Below, piece by piece: positions 43,725 to 55,164 of a stretch of DNA of 56,627 nt. The position numbers and the translations under genes were made by a program. The DNA lies in assembly GCA_001661515.1 (NCBI GenBank), contig LUVW01000004.1, positions 10,062 through 66,688 on the forward strand, in the 5' to 3' direction. Source of the DNA: Capniomyces stellatus (Eukaryota; Kickxellomycota; Harpellomycetes; Harpellales; Legeriomycetaceae). How positions within the stretch are numbered: the stretch's first letter is position 1; every line of letters starts with the position of its first letter. The notes beneath the pieces were generated by a model. It did no database searches and was not told where the DNA came from. It worked only from the letters and a program-made list of their open reading frames with translations.

Positions 43725-44528
43725 TTAGCACTTGCATCCTCCCTCACATGTGCACTTGGCTCCTGATTTGCACCCACAGCAGTCGGTGCTGCTCTTGCAC
43801 TTGCATCCTCCCTCGCATGTGCACTTGGCTCCTGATTTGCACCCACAGCAGTCGGTGCTGCTCTTGCACTTGCATCCTCCCTCGCATGTGCACTTGGCTC
43901 CTGATTTGCATCCACAGCAGTCGGTGCTGCTCTTGCATTTACATTCTCCCTCGCATGTGCACTTGGCTCCTGATTTGCACCCACAGCAGTCGGTGCTGCT
44001 CTTGCACTTGCATCCTCCCTCGCATGTGCACTTGGCTCCTGATTTGCACCCACAGCAGTCGGTGCTGCTCTTGCACTTGCATCCTCCCTCGCATGTGCAC
44101 TTGGCTCCTGATTTGCACCCACAGCAGTCGGTGCTGCTCTTGCACTTGCATCCTCCCTCGCATGTGCACTTGGCTCCTGATTTGCACCCACAGCAGTCGG
44201 TGCTGCTCTTGCACTTGCATCCTCCCTCGCATGTGCACTTGGCTCCTGATTTGCACCCACAGCAGTCGGTGCTGCTCTTGCACTTGCATCCTCCCTCGCA
44301 TGTGCACTTGGCTCCTGATTTGCACCCACAGCAGTCGGTGCTGCTCTTGCACTTGCATCCTCCCTCGCATGTGCACTTGGCTCCTGATTTGCACCCACAG
44401 CAGTCGGTGCTGCCCTTGGCTTCTCCTTGGTTTGTGCATTTAGATCCTGAGGCGCTTCCGCAATTTGGTGCTTTCTTTGGGCAACATGGGCTGTTATTGT
44501 TATCTTTCTTTGAGCAGTTTCCAGACAT
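43725..44528 (-). CDS. Metallothionein built from ten tandem Neurospora-type units
   Basis: 267 residues, intronless, ATG at 44528. A 39-residue N-terminal part with five Cys leads into ten copies of a 23-residue unit, STDCCGCKSGAKCTCEGG followed by CKCKS, the last ending at the stop. Each unit has seven Cys with the spacing C-x-C-x5-C-x-C-x3-C-x-C plus one extra Cys in front, the same spacing as the first six Cys of the short Neurospora copper metallothionein. About 75 of 267 residues are Cys, with no aromatic residue and no His in the repeats. The expected role is binding of Cu(I), Zn or Cd in the cytosol for metal storage or detoxification. Copies differ by very few bases (one unit has Gly to Glu), implying recent expansion or homogenisation. 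Other open frames through the array arise because 69 is a multiple of three. Confidence 0.92.
   Translation of the reverse strand: MSGNCSKKDNNNSPCCPKKAPNCGSASGSKCTNQGEAKGSTDCCGCKSGAKCTCEGGCKCKSSTDCCGCKSGAKCTCEGGCKCKSSTDCCGCKSGAKCTCEGGCKCKSSTDCCGCKSGAKCTCEGGCKCKSSTDCCGCKSGAKCTCEGGCKCKSSTDCCGCKSGAKCTCEGGCKCKSSTDCCGCKSGAKCTCEGECKCKSSTDCCGCKSGAKCTCEGGCKCKSSTDCCGCKSGAKCTCEGGCKCKSSTDCCGCKSGAKCTCEGGCKC
43728..44415 (-). repeat. 69-bp coding tandem repeat, ten units
   Basis: The period of 69 bases was checked between successive TTGCATCCTCCCTCGCATGT landmarks (for example 43801 and 43870). Visible variants are CTCACA for CTCGCA in the 3'-most unit, GCATCC for GCACCC in one unit and a TTTACATTC variant near 43938. 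Confidence 0.95.
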
Positions 44529-47500
44529 TTTTGTTATTTAGTCGTTAGTAAGTTGTTAAAAGTGGTTTGAGTTTTGGGTTGATTCCTTTATTTATAGTGT
44601 TTGAAGGACTATTTTGATTTTTAAATTTGTATCTAGTCGAGTATTTAAGCAATATATAATTTTATTATACTGGTATACAAATTCAGGTTTTGTGGAGATG
44701 TATATTATATTTATACTTTTTTAATTTTGGTTTTAAAAAAAAAACATACACAGTTGGTAAAAATAGCAAAAGCAAACGATTAGAGTGAATTAATGGCTGA
44801 ATGGTTTGCTATATTTTTGTCAACCTGTTGTTAGTTCTTTTCAAAACTACCAAAGAGTAACAAGTGTTTTAAATTCAACTTCTAGAAGCAAATGGCAATA
44901 TGGTGATAATATATAAGCTGCCCAATGGCGTAAATGTATCAACTTACTTTCAGCGAAAAAACGGAAATCAGAAACATAAGTCTAGCCTATGACATTTATG
45001 CAGCAAAATTTAATTCCAAAACTTTTTTAGCAAAGTAACTTAAACTTATTTCACTAGTAATAAATAAGTAATAAACTAACAGTAGTCAAATAACTGGGCT
45101 GTTTGGATGCATTAAACTTCATTATATAGTATCAAAGCCGACTCTGGCAAATAGCGTAAACAGCTCGATATTTGACTAACTGGTATTGGTCTGCTTAGTT
45201 TAATTATTATTTGTTTTTTACTTTAGTAAAAGCGGGTGGTTAAAGGTAATAAAAGCTAGAGGAAAAAAATAAGATTATAAAAAAAAAAGATTATCAATTA
45301 TAGGTTAAATTGATTTCTTTTTTGCAATTGAATTAATGTGATGGTAAATCTGGTCTTTGAAATAAGCCATTTTCGCAAGTGTGAGATTGTGATGTGGGGA
45401 AAGGGAGGGTGGAGTGTCGAGAGTTTTCTGCCCTGGATTTTTTACTGATTTGTTAAAATAGCTACACGTCGAATACGATTTACTTTATCTAAATGTAAAA
45501 GCGTAAAATACATGGTTTTAGTACGTCATAACCATACTAAATGCCGAACCAATTTGCTGAACCACTTTCTGCTAAATTCCTATTGGCCACAAAATTTTAT
45601 GGTGCGACTATGCCAACTCGATTCGGTAAATAGCAAAATGTTCTCAAAAATATAAACGATCATCTAAAGAGCAAGTAGTAAATACATGGCAAATACTCAA
45701 ATAAGCATGTTTGTTAAGAGCAAAGCTAGAATGATTATTAGCATTAAATGTACGCAAAAAGCGGATGTGCAGATTTATGCAATAAATCGTATTAGCGATT
45801 CAAATAAACAGATAAATAAATAAAGCAAGTCTAAGTTTAAGGTCAATAATACAAGACTTACTGGTGAAAGCAGCACAAGTACTGTGAGTTTTTTATACGG
45901 CCACGCTTTGCTTTGGAGATTGAATACCAAATCTTGTGACTCCATCTATGTTTAGCTTACACAATCGATGTTTATGTATAAAAAAGCGACATGAGCAAGG
46001 GGTGTTCTTGCTTGACTTGTAGATGGGTTTGCATTTTAAATAGTAGTATAACCTGACCAAGCACTGGGTCTAGTGTTGTAGTATAGACACGGTTCATCAC
46101 CAGACTTTGTTAATGGCTTTAGCATGTAATAACATGATTGAATTCAAAGGTGCGCCACTCAACCATTTGTTGGGTTTGGGCATTGTCTATGATGTATGTG
46201 TTTGAAAATTAGTTAAACATAGGCTACTTGGGTTTGCGTAGTTGGTGGGCGAATGAGGCGGAAGCAAGTAAGGCTTTTTACAAGACCAACCCACTATAGC
46301 ACGCTGGATCTAAGTTATATATAGAAACTTAAAGCAGCAATATCCTCTAACTGTGAAAAGTGCACAGGCGAACTTTGATGGAAAAGTATGTAAGTGCGTT
46401 GTTTTGTTATAATTTTGGCAGTAGGTCTTATCGGCCTATAGTATTGACAATTAAATGTGATTGAGTTGACAGTTAACAATATGAAAAGGGATAGTGGTAT
46501 TTGCTATTGGAAAGCACAGAGTGTTTATGAATTGAAGTCTCGATGGATTTGCTCCAAGATATAAAAAGAGACAAAAAATAATTGATATGCATATATTGTC
46601 TCTGAAACTCGACCTTTCTGGCAAACCTACAAGATTAGAATGAATTTCTAAAAGCGTAAATGAAAACTAACAAGATTAATAAAGTTAGACACGCATTTAT
46701 GATTGATTCTATTTGCCTGATTGTATTGTGTGTAGTAGGAACACGTGGGTTTAAAGATTTTGAGGCACTAATTGGCCCGGTAAATATATTATAATGGGTA
46801 GCTAAACCTTACAACAAAAATAATTTAATATCAAGGTGGACTTGTTGCTCCAGAAAAATCTGTACTACGTTTTTAAATCCTCGTTTAAGTTTGTATTTTA
46901 CTTTTTTTTTCTTTTACAGCGCAATTTATAACAGGGAATGTGAATCTCTGCTAATTGTGTTTGAAAGAAAAAAAAAGTAAAATACAAACGATTTACTAGT
47001 ATTTCTCTAAATAAAATAAAGCCCAACTAGTATTATCATATTGTTCAGGGCACATTCAACCCTTTTTTTACTAAAAGTCTGTACCTGAGGTAATTAATAT
47101 ACCCAAACGAGGAAGGGAAAAAAAATATTATAGCGAAGACGTGAAACTGTAGTATTATTAGAATTAGGACGTTGGGTGCATTTTTCGATAGCGTAAAAAT
47201 ATATCAGTAGAATTAATTTTGTAGAGGTAAATTATAAATCAAGGGTTTGTTTGGAGGAGCCAGTGTTTAGGTATAAGAAATCTTGTCAGATATAGTGGGC
47301 TGGATAGTGTATTTCTGGGAAACGCAGTTGCAAAGCTCAGTGTATTTAGATTGTATTATTAAATTCCAGGACAGTAAAAACAAAAGCAAGACAAGTAAAA
47401 TAACAGATTTTAGGGGAATATATTTGGCAAAAGTAATTGAGGAATAGAAATTTTTGCTGACAAGGAAAACAAAAACACGTTTAGAATGGAAAAGAAAACC

Positions 47501-47686
47501 GGGTATAGAAAGGCAAGAGAAATAAATAGAAATTAGATTTTAAACTGAGAGTAACCAAAAACAAAGAAAAATAAAATAAACACAAACATAAATGTATGTG
47601 GAGATAATAAAAGAATATACTGAAAAGTAATAATTTAAAAGTAGGTTGGTCGAAACTCAGCGGAAGGCGCGATTGAAGTAAGCGGT
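44529..47686. other. Long intergenic region
   Basis: 3.2 kb between the divergently placed metallothionein-like and NDFIP-like genes. Mostly AT-rich and featureless. A 44-codon ATG frame at 46660-46794 has a hydrophobic segment but no recognisable family. From about 46.9 kb to the NDFIP start the plus strand is purine-rich. Confidence 0.55.
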
Positions 47687-48975
47687 ATGGCAGATAGTTC
47701 GGGGCGAGGAAGATCAGGGTCGCAGGACAGATTTTTAGAGGAAGGGGAATCGATTGAGATGGTGGAGAATATAAACTCTAGATATAAAAATAATTCTGGT
47801 ATAGCGAGGGTAGAAAACACTGGGATTGAAGGAGGTTACGAAGAAATAGACTATGAGGGGTATGCAATTGGAGAAGAAGACGACGAAGAAGAGCTTGAAG
47901 GAAAGTATGGCTGTAGCAGTAGTGGCAGCGGAAATAAGGGCAGGGCTGGTGGTTATAGTGGGGCTAGCAATGGAGTGGGGTTTAAGACGTTTCTTGGAAA
48001 TTGGAAATTAAGCAAAATAGTGGGGGCAAAAGAAGTGAGGGAAAGCGGCGTGAGTTTACCAGAGAAGGGAGGAGCGGCTATGGACTTAAAAAAGATGGGC
48101 AGTTTGGCCAAAGATGGGCAAGTGGAGAATAAAACGATAATTACGGCGGGGGGAGGGAGCAATGATGGAGTTTTTAGTAATATGTCAGCAAAACCACAAA
48201 AACCAATTGAGATGGAGCAACAGGCTCAGGGACAATCGGGACAAGACGGAGTGGCTGACGAGGGAGTTGGGGGGATTGGAGGTGGCGAGGCTTTGCCGAC
48301 ATATGTGGACATATATGGGCCGACAAGTACGAATGCACCATCATATTTTGAGCCAGTGGTTTTGTCGGTTGATGAAGGAGACTTGGAGGATAACTATGTG
48401 GATGGGATGGAGGTTGGGAGTATAATTAGTTTTCTGATGAATTTCTTGGTGTCATTTGCATTCCAATTTGTCGGGTTTCTAATGACATTTTTGTTGCACA
48501 ACTCACATTCAAGCAAGGTAAGTAGAGAAAGGAGAAAGTGGAAGGGGGGGGGGAAGTCCAAAACTAAAAAAAACCAAAATAAAAAAACAATAGCAACATG
48601 ACACTGTATAAATATGAGCCTGGTTATTGAATTGGATTGTAGAATGGATCGATTGCAGGATTAGGTGCAACAATGATAAATTATGGAGTGTTGTTAAGAA
48701 ATGGAATGATAGATAGGCCGTCACCAAGCTACCCAAATGGCAGAGGTAGACATAGGTACAACCCATATTCAGACAACATTGATGGGTTTGTTGACGATGG
48801 TGCATACCCGGTAGTAGGGGGAGAAGTCAAGGATGGGGACTTGGCGGGGAACTTGGTGGTTTCAATGTTGCTAATTATAGTTGGCTGGTGTTTAATAATC
48901 AAAGCATCGGCGAGCTATTTTAGGGCACGGAAGTTAGAGGAGGTGTTGATGGCTAGACCAGAGGAGACTGTATGA
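47687..48975 (+). CDS. NDFIP/Bsd2-type Nedd4-ligase adaptor
   Basis: Two exons in phase 0: 47687-48517 and 48643-48975, giving 387 residues. A long, acidic, Gly-rich cytosolic N-terminus (about 1-195) precedes LPTYVDIYG (about 203), an L-P-x-Y variant of the PY motif. Three hydrophobic segments then follow: GSIISFLMNFLVSFAFQFVGF (about 246-265), a Gly-rich one opened by GSIAGLGATMINYG at the start of exon 2, and AGNLVVSMLLIIVGWCLII near the C-terminus. This triple-TM layout is that of NDFIP1/2 and yeast/fission yeast Bsd2, which recruit Rsp5/Nedd4 ubiquitin ligases to membrane cargo such as metal transporters in Golgi and endosomes. Its nearest neighbour on one side is a metallothionein, but 3 kb away, so no functional link is claimed. 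Confidence 0.88.
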
Positions 48976-49104
48976 GTAAAGAAGAATGTGAGCATGTGCT
49001 CTGATTGGAATCAACCAGCCAGTTAATTTATATATACCAAAGTTATTATTTTACAATTAAATACAGTAAATGTAAAAAGCTAGTCAATAAACTGGACAAT
49101 AAAC

Positions 49105-52100
49105 TTAGTCAATAAACTCCAAGCAATGTTCTATAGTATTGTCGGCGAATTGGATAGCATTGTAAACATCGAGCCATTTATTGTGGTTAAAAAGAAAGAG
49201 CAGTTCATTGTGGGTTTCAAGCGGCAAGTTGTCGTTGTAATGAGCGCTTTTGATCCTGATATGGTCATTTAGGTCATCAAAGACGTGATTTTTTTGGTTA
49301 GAAATGCTGAACTGTTTGTCAAGCATGTTCAGGTAGTAATGGATCTCTTTTGTAAAGACATTATGGTTAGTAGTGTTGAAATCAGCAGAAGCGTCAATGC
49401 CGATATTGTTGAAATTGAAATTGGGATTGGCATTGGAATTGGCGATCGCAGAGTTGTTGCGATTGTTTTTGTTAAAGAGGACAAGATGTTTGTTGGAGTT
49501 TGGATCTGAGCTTGACTGGGCAAGCATTAGTGATTTATTGAAACACAAAAAGCTCTGTTTGGCAAACCCGAGGTGGAAAAAACACTTGGCTACCAGAACC
49601 AGTAGCTCCAAATCGTCAAGGTACCCAAACTTGACCAGCGAATTCTTCTCGTTCAGCCCTAAAACAAAAAGCAAACAGGATTTATACCTGCCCAGCTTAA
49701 GCAGCAGCCTGGCTATTCTAACAACAATAAAGTAGTCCACGCCAACCCCCACGCCGCCAAGCTTTGAGTTGACTACCAGAGACAGCTTATAATACCTCAA
49801 CGACTCTGTGCTATTGCCGCCCAACTCGGCGGGCTCTTTGGCCATTGCTACTGAACAGAACAGCATTGGGTTGCTTCTGTTGATCCTGATTGCTTGTTCA
49901 AAGTACCTGCAGCTCAGCTCCATTCTGTTTGTTTTCATGTAGACCATCCCCATTCCGTAGTACGAGTTGTAGTTGTTTGGGTGCAACACCACCGACTTGT
50001 TAAAACTCATAACCGACAAATCATACTCCTTTATCAACGTGAGCTCATGGCCTAGCAGTGTGTATATGTACGCTATTTCCCTAAGCTGCCTCTTCAGGTT
50101 GCTCTCCTTGTTCCCCCCTACAAACCCTCTCAAGCAATCCCTTTCAATCGATAAGAACTCCCCTTTCAAGTCCTCAAACCTAATCAACTCTTCAAGATCC
50201 TCCAGCCCAGCACCACCGCCCTCATCGCCAACTTCCCCACTCCCCGCCCTGCCTTCGTGCGGCTCATAAATCGCATAGTCCCGCAGCATGTCCAGGCTAA
50301 AGTAGCCCAGCCGGCTCTCCCCATACCCACACTTTATCCCGTTAATAAACGAGTAAATCGAGCTGTAACTTCTATTTGTTAGCGAAAACAAGTTACCCAA
50401 ACATATCCAATACAAACACGTGTCCCTCAGCCCGCTATTTTCCATCCCAACTACCATCTTCTCCAGCCCCCTTTTATCCCCCAAATGCCATAGCACTGTC
50501 GAGTGTATCTCCACATTTCCAAAATCCCGATACCCCCCCATTATGCTAAGCTCCTCAAACATCTCCCTCGACTCTACGTACCTCCCGCTTTCAAAAAACA
50601 TCCTCCCCAGCATTCCAACCACTTGCCCCGAGTTTACAATCCCCCTTACATCCCCAAACCTGCTTACTTTATCCAACTTACTCAGCTCTCGGATCGTTTC
50701 ATCATATTTAAATTCCGACAACCTCGCCTTTGCTCTAAACATTTGCATGTTTGTTTCCAGTATATCCACCACTATCTTATCGCTCGTCGACTTCATTCTT
50801 TTAGCCCTAGTGTAAATCCCCCCCTTAACTCTGCCTTTACCAACGCTGCTTGTGATGTTTAAGCTCTTGTTTCTGACATTACATTTACTATTTTTACTGC
50901 CCTTTGCTACTTGTGACCTTGTCCTTTTCTCTCCTGCTCTTACCCCAATCAAACTTCTCCTTAGCTTAAGTGCATCACTATCTTCCCTCTTAATACTCCC
51001 CCCCATTAAACTTTCATCAACACCCAACAAACTTTCGTCAACACTCATATCTGCCTTTGGATCCATATTTGCCTTTTTATTTTTGTCTTTGCTTTCGCTT
51101 ATACTCTTACTTTTACTTTTACTACTTTCATCTTCGCACTTTTTTCCAGTCCACCTCACATCCCTACCTCTATTCCTACCCCTGTTCTTATTGCCATCTT
51201 TTATCAAGTACTCTTTGACTTGCTTTTTGCTTTCTTCAACGCTTCTCTCATAATCCAGCACCGCCTTATTTCCCTCGCCATACCCCAACAGCCCATCAAA
51301 CATATTGAAACTGAAAACATTCATACCAAGCCCTCTTTCATACGTCCTTATCGCCTTATCCTTCATTCCCAACCCAGAATAAACCTGTCCCAATATTGAT
51401 AAAACTGAACTTTTGTCTGGTAAATTTACCTCGTTTCCTACAATGTTTCAATATACGTTTATTTATTCGATCTCACTACTACTTCTTTTTCATTATGCAA
51501 GTCTTTACCAGTCGAGAATCCAATTTCATAGCATACTACCTACCTTTTTCAAATATCATGCCATTTATTTCCTCCTCACTTTCCTCTTTATCGCTCCCAT
51601 GTCTCAAATAATTGTAATTCATCTCTATAAGCTCAAATATCCTTTTTGATTCCTTTAGCTCATTTAACCCATAACAGCTCTGTCCATAAACCCAAAGTGT
51701 TCTTAGCAACAATTCCATCTCCTCCTCAACCACTTTTCTCAGCCTCTCCCCTTTACTCGCCTTTTTCTCCTTCATCACTACGCCTCCCTTCAAATCCAGT
51801 TTGCTAGCTCCATTGCTATTTACCTTGCCCCTGTTGACATATTTGCTCTTTATGTTTATCACGCCATTTCCTAGTCTGTAAAACCCGGTGTTGTAAAGTC
51901 TATTATAATTTAACTCTCTATTTCTCATATATCCGTTAAATCCATCACTTTGGTGTCTTTCCCGCTTTGCTGCCTTCCCCATACTGAAATTCGTTTCGCT
52001 ATCACTGCTATCTGATATTCTACTGTAATGACACCCCAGCTCCCCCCTTAATCTGCGCTCCATATCCATTTCCACCCTTCTAACCTTCTCAGCATCCATG

Positions 52101-52813
52101 ATCCCCATTGTATCCACACATTCGCTTGCTACCCCTTCCTCAATAGCATCGCTATCTTCCTCGGTGCTACAGCCATCACTACTACTTTCATTACTACTAC
52201 TAGTGTCCCCCTTACGCACATCAATTGTATTTACAACCCTTATTCTATTTTTTCTGCCAATCTTGTACTCTAAAATTGCCCCACTTTCCAACATTTCCAA
52301 GGTTTTTGTCATTTTCCTAAAAGCGTCCACTCTTTTCTGCATCTGTACACTTCCGCCCATCACCTGCCTCAGTATCCTATACACAGCATTGTGGTTTCCT
52401 GCTGAAAAGTAACTATACGAAAGCCAGTACAAACTCCTTAAATCATCCTTTGTCTGTCTGCTATAGACTTCTCTCCTTTCCGTTTCCGTTTCTAAATCCC
52501 CTTTCCCTTCCCCATCTTCTATCTTTACATTCTTGTCCATCCCTAACCAAGTCGCTTTGCTTTTATTCAAATTTGGATCCAGCGCTGACATGCTCCCCCC
52601 GACTAAGTCTGATTTCTTCTTTCCATCAAGAGTCCCTATTTTCTCCATCCTCGCCAGCTCTTTTCTTATCGTAAATCCTCCTAAATCAAACCTACCACTC
52701 CCTTCAATCATTCCGCAATACTGTTCCCCAAAGTATATGGCATCATTATACCGATACTGCCTGATAAAATATGCTATAATTGCCTCATAGTATTTTCTTT
52801 TCTCCTCCTGCAT
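49105..52813 (-). CDS. CDC27: Anaphase-promoting complex subunit APC3/Cdc27
   Basis: Two exons joined in phase 1: 51544-52813 and 49105-51437 (GTAGGT donor, TGTAG acceptor), giving 1200 residues, longer than human (about 824) because of charged low-complexity inserts. Tetratricopeptide repeats occur at both ends. Diagnostic stretches in the second half are VLWHLGDKRGLEKMV, CLYWICLGNLFSLTNRSY, IYTLLGHELTLIKEYDLS and NNYNSYYGMGMVYMKTNRM, which match APC3 TPR blocks. APC3 is a TPR-lobe scaffold of the APC/C ubiquitin ligase that binds the IR tails of Cdc20/Cdh1 and Apc10 in mitotic exit. Inserts include Ser/Lys runs and a SVDESLLG/GVDESLMG duplication. Sense-strand codons in the first exon are notably purine-rich. 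Confidence 0.92.
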
Positions 52814-53464
52814 TTTGACGATTTATCCCTTCCCTTCGTTCCCACCGTCCTTTTTTAGAGTAAGCTTTTAAATACTGTCTATTGCAAAGTGTTGTCTTGC
52901 CTTGTCTGTACATAAACTCTACAATATAGTTCTGTTATTAACCATATATACACATTTATTAATCGAGTGCGGATGCAGTACAAGAAAGAGTTGCTACTTT
53001 GATCCTTTGTTTCCAACCCAATATCAACCAAAGCTTCCTTCAACTTTCAATAAATCGCATTCATCAACAACCCACCCGTTAACCAAGTTGAAAATCGTAC
53101 CATTGGCTGTAAATTCCAATAAAAATTAACAAAAAAACAATGCCATCAACCATTCTCCTCCAATAGATTTATTTACATTAACTCTAAATAAAATTCAATG
53201 CTTCTTTCTCTGCTTTTCAACTTTCACAATCCCAAAGTCTGAAATTTTTAAACAACCAACCACCCTCAATGAAATGCAGTCAACCCTTTATTTACTACTA
53301 GGCAACTAGGACATGCTAACTAAGCTTGGCTTTTTCATATTTGATTTTAGTGAATAGGCTAGTTGAAAAGTTACATTTTAATTACTATAATCAGAAATTC
53401 AATCAAGCAGTTTCCAAGTATATTTACGATTGCTTTTTTTTTTTTGCAAAAGTTAAAACTAGCC
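52814..53464. other. Intergenic
   Basis: Promoter side of CDC27 and 3' flank of the HAD gene. Pyrimidine-rich on the plus strand near CDC27 (CCCTTCCCTTCG). A 75-codon frame at 52902-53129 lacks an ATG and is not called. Confidence 0.55.
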
Positions 53465-54661
53465 CTATAAAATCTCTGTCAAACTTCCGATAGTTAGGAC
53501 GTGATCCTTAGCAAAATCAACACCCTTTGCTCCAGGGTTGCTAGCGCCACCGCTAGTACCGGTGTGTGTCAATAAGCCACGGTCAATCAATATGGAATTG
53601 ATCCCATAATTCTTTGCTCCGTAGTAGTCCTTTTTCAAGTCATCACCCACATGGCAGATTTCGTTCTTATTCATGCCACTGCCTGGCGATTGCTGCAAAC
53701 CTATTAGCTTAGCCAAGCTTGACTCGAATATTTTGGTCTCTGGCTTACTAGATAACATTTCCTCACTGCAAGTGATAAATTCAAAGTATTGGCTTATCCC
53801 TAGACTCTTTATAACCTGAACTATACCAGTTGTATTTTTTACCAAGAGGTTTCTTTTTTATTGAATTTTTTTTTTAGCAAGAGGTTTCGCTGTTTAATAT
53901 CTGTCTGGGTTTTGCTTTATACGATTATTTCTTTATATAAATTAATATTGATATTCTTACCAGTCCTGTTGTCAGAGTTTGTTATTACTCCCATTACAAT
54001 CCCTCGTCTGCTCAATTCCTCCAAAACCTGTCTAGTACCCTCAAATAGTACATAACCCTTCTTGCTTGAAAAATCTTCAATTAACTCTCTTGCTCCATGA
54101 TCCAACAATTCATCCACGTCTAACAACAAAAATAAAAGTACTTATACATTTAATGCCCACATTATTTCTCAGGCGTACTAAAATATCCGATATATGTATA
54201 TAAACTAGCTGTGATGGACCTAAACATACAAAACCAGAAGACTAATAACCTTTTTCCTGTACTCCACTCTGAACCCAAACCCTTCTTATAACCTTCTTCC
54301 ACCACTCAAAACTACTGATCCCGTCTACTCTTCCGTAATGCGGGTATTTTGTGTCATAATGCTTCAATGCTGGGAAAAAGCTTCTATTCATCAACTCCTC
54401 ATTTATCTCAACACCGTTTTTGACAAGATATCTAGACTACAAGAATCGATATATTTGAAGTTAGGCCTAAATGTTATATGTGCTGGGAACCCTTCGTACT
54501 TTGTTTTAATTGAACTCAAAAATAAATATACCGCCAGGCTGCATTCTAGGAAACAGACTTACGTATGTCTTCCCTATCGGCTCCCTTAATTTGTAAAGTG
54601 TGTTAATCGCATCGAAGGTTATTGCTTTAATTCTTGGCTCAAATCGGTTTAAAACAGACAT
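53465..54661 (-). CDS. HAD-superfamily protein, HDHD3-like
   Basis: Four exons: 54563-54661, 54250-54436, 53961-54119 and 53465-53820, with junction phases 0, 1 and 1, giving 266 residues (human HDHD3 is 251). Motif I is TFDAINTLYKLREPIGKTY (residues about 14-33), followed by the helical cap with YPHYGRVDGISSFEWWKKVI, motif II in VMGVITNSDNR, the conserved Lys in SSKPETKIF, and motif IV in ICHVGDDLKKDYYGA. The acid normally two residues after the nucleophile Asp is Ile here, so a classical phosphatase reaction is doubtful. The function of HDHD3 proteins is not established. The donor of intron 2 (GTTATT) is weak but keeps the frame. Confidence 0.85.
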
Positions 54662-55164
54662 TTAGTGAAATTGATAAAGGCTTGTAAAGGAAGTGTTAAA
54701 TCAACATGGAGCCTCGGTTAAAACTCAGCTTCCTTTTGCAAATACCCCTGAACCAGATAATTCGTTTAAACCCAAATCACTGTGTGTGTTTTTCCTCCAA
54801 AATAGACAAATTTAAATAAATGTACCCAAAGCTGGACATTTAGCCCCCGATTAAGACTCAGGTTTGTCCAATTATTATCAAAATCGCAACTTGACATCAA
54901 TTATTTGGCGTTTTTTTCTTCTTTTCTGATTTGTTTCCTACTCTGGGCTACTTTTTTGGCTAACGACTCAATAGTGTATTCAAAACCAGCTAGTAGAGTA
55001 AATATCCAAAAATAACAACAGCAAACCCAATAAAAGTATAATAGTAACAACAAACCCGATAAACGTGTAATAGTGGCAATAGCGTCTTTTATGCCATTAA
55101 AGCGGTAGATTGAAAACTCCAAGCTAATCCAAAAACAAAGTTAGAAATAAAAAATACAAGCTAA
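54662..55164. other. Intergenic with a possible tail exon
   Basis: Region between the HAD gene start and the aminotransferase stop. It contains a 73-codon minus-strand frame (54901-55123), described separately, that lacks an ATG. The rest is AT-rich. Confidence 0.5.
54901..55123 (-). other. Open frame with membrane helix, possible alternative 3' exon
   Basis: Minus-strand frame without ATG, preceded by an acceptor (GGATTAG, ending at 55124). It encodes a short amphipathic part, a hydrophobic stretch (LSGLLLLLYFYW and onward) and a basic Lys/Arg/Glu-rich tail, then stop. It can be joined in phase to the last codons of the aminotransferase gene through a 54-base intron (55124-55177), which would give that enzyme a C-terminal membrane anchor. 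It may equally be chance. Confidence 0.2.

Noticed and set aside
43688..44541. Several long open frames in both strands across the metallothionein array
   Set aside because: The unit is 69 bases, a multiple of three, and has no stop in these frames, so every copy stays open. Only the Cys-rich frame has an ATG in a sensible place and a recognisable family.
46660..46794. 44-codon ATG frame with a hydrophobic segment, possibly spliced to 46834 onward
   Set aside because: Both the short length and the T-rich second part fit chance. No family or strong splice evidence.
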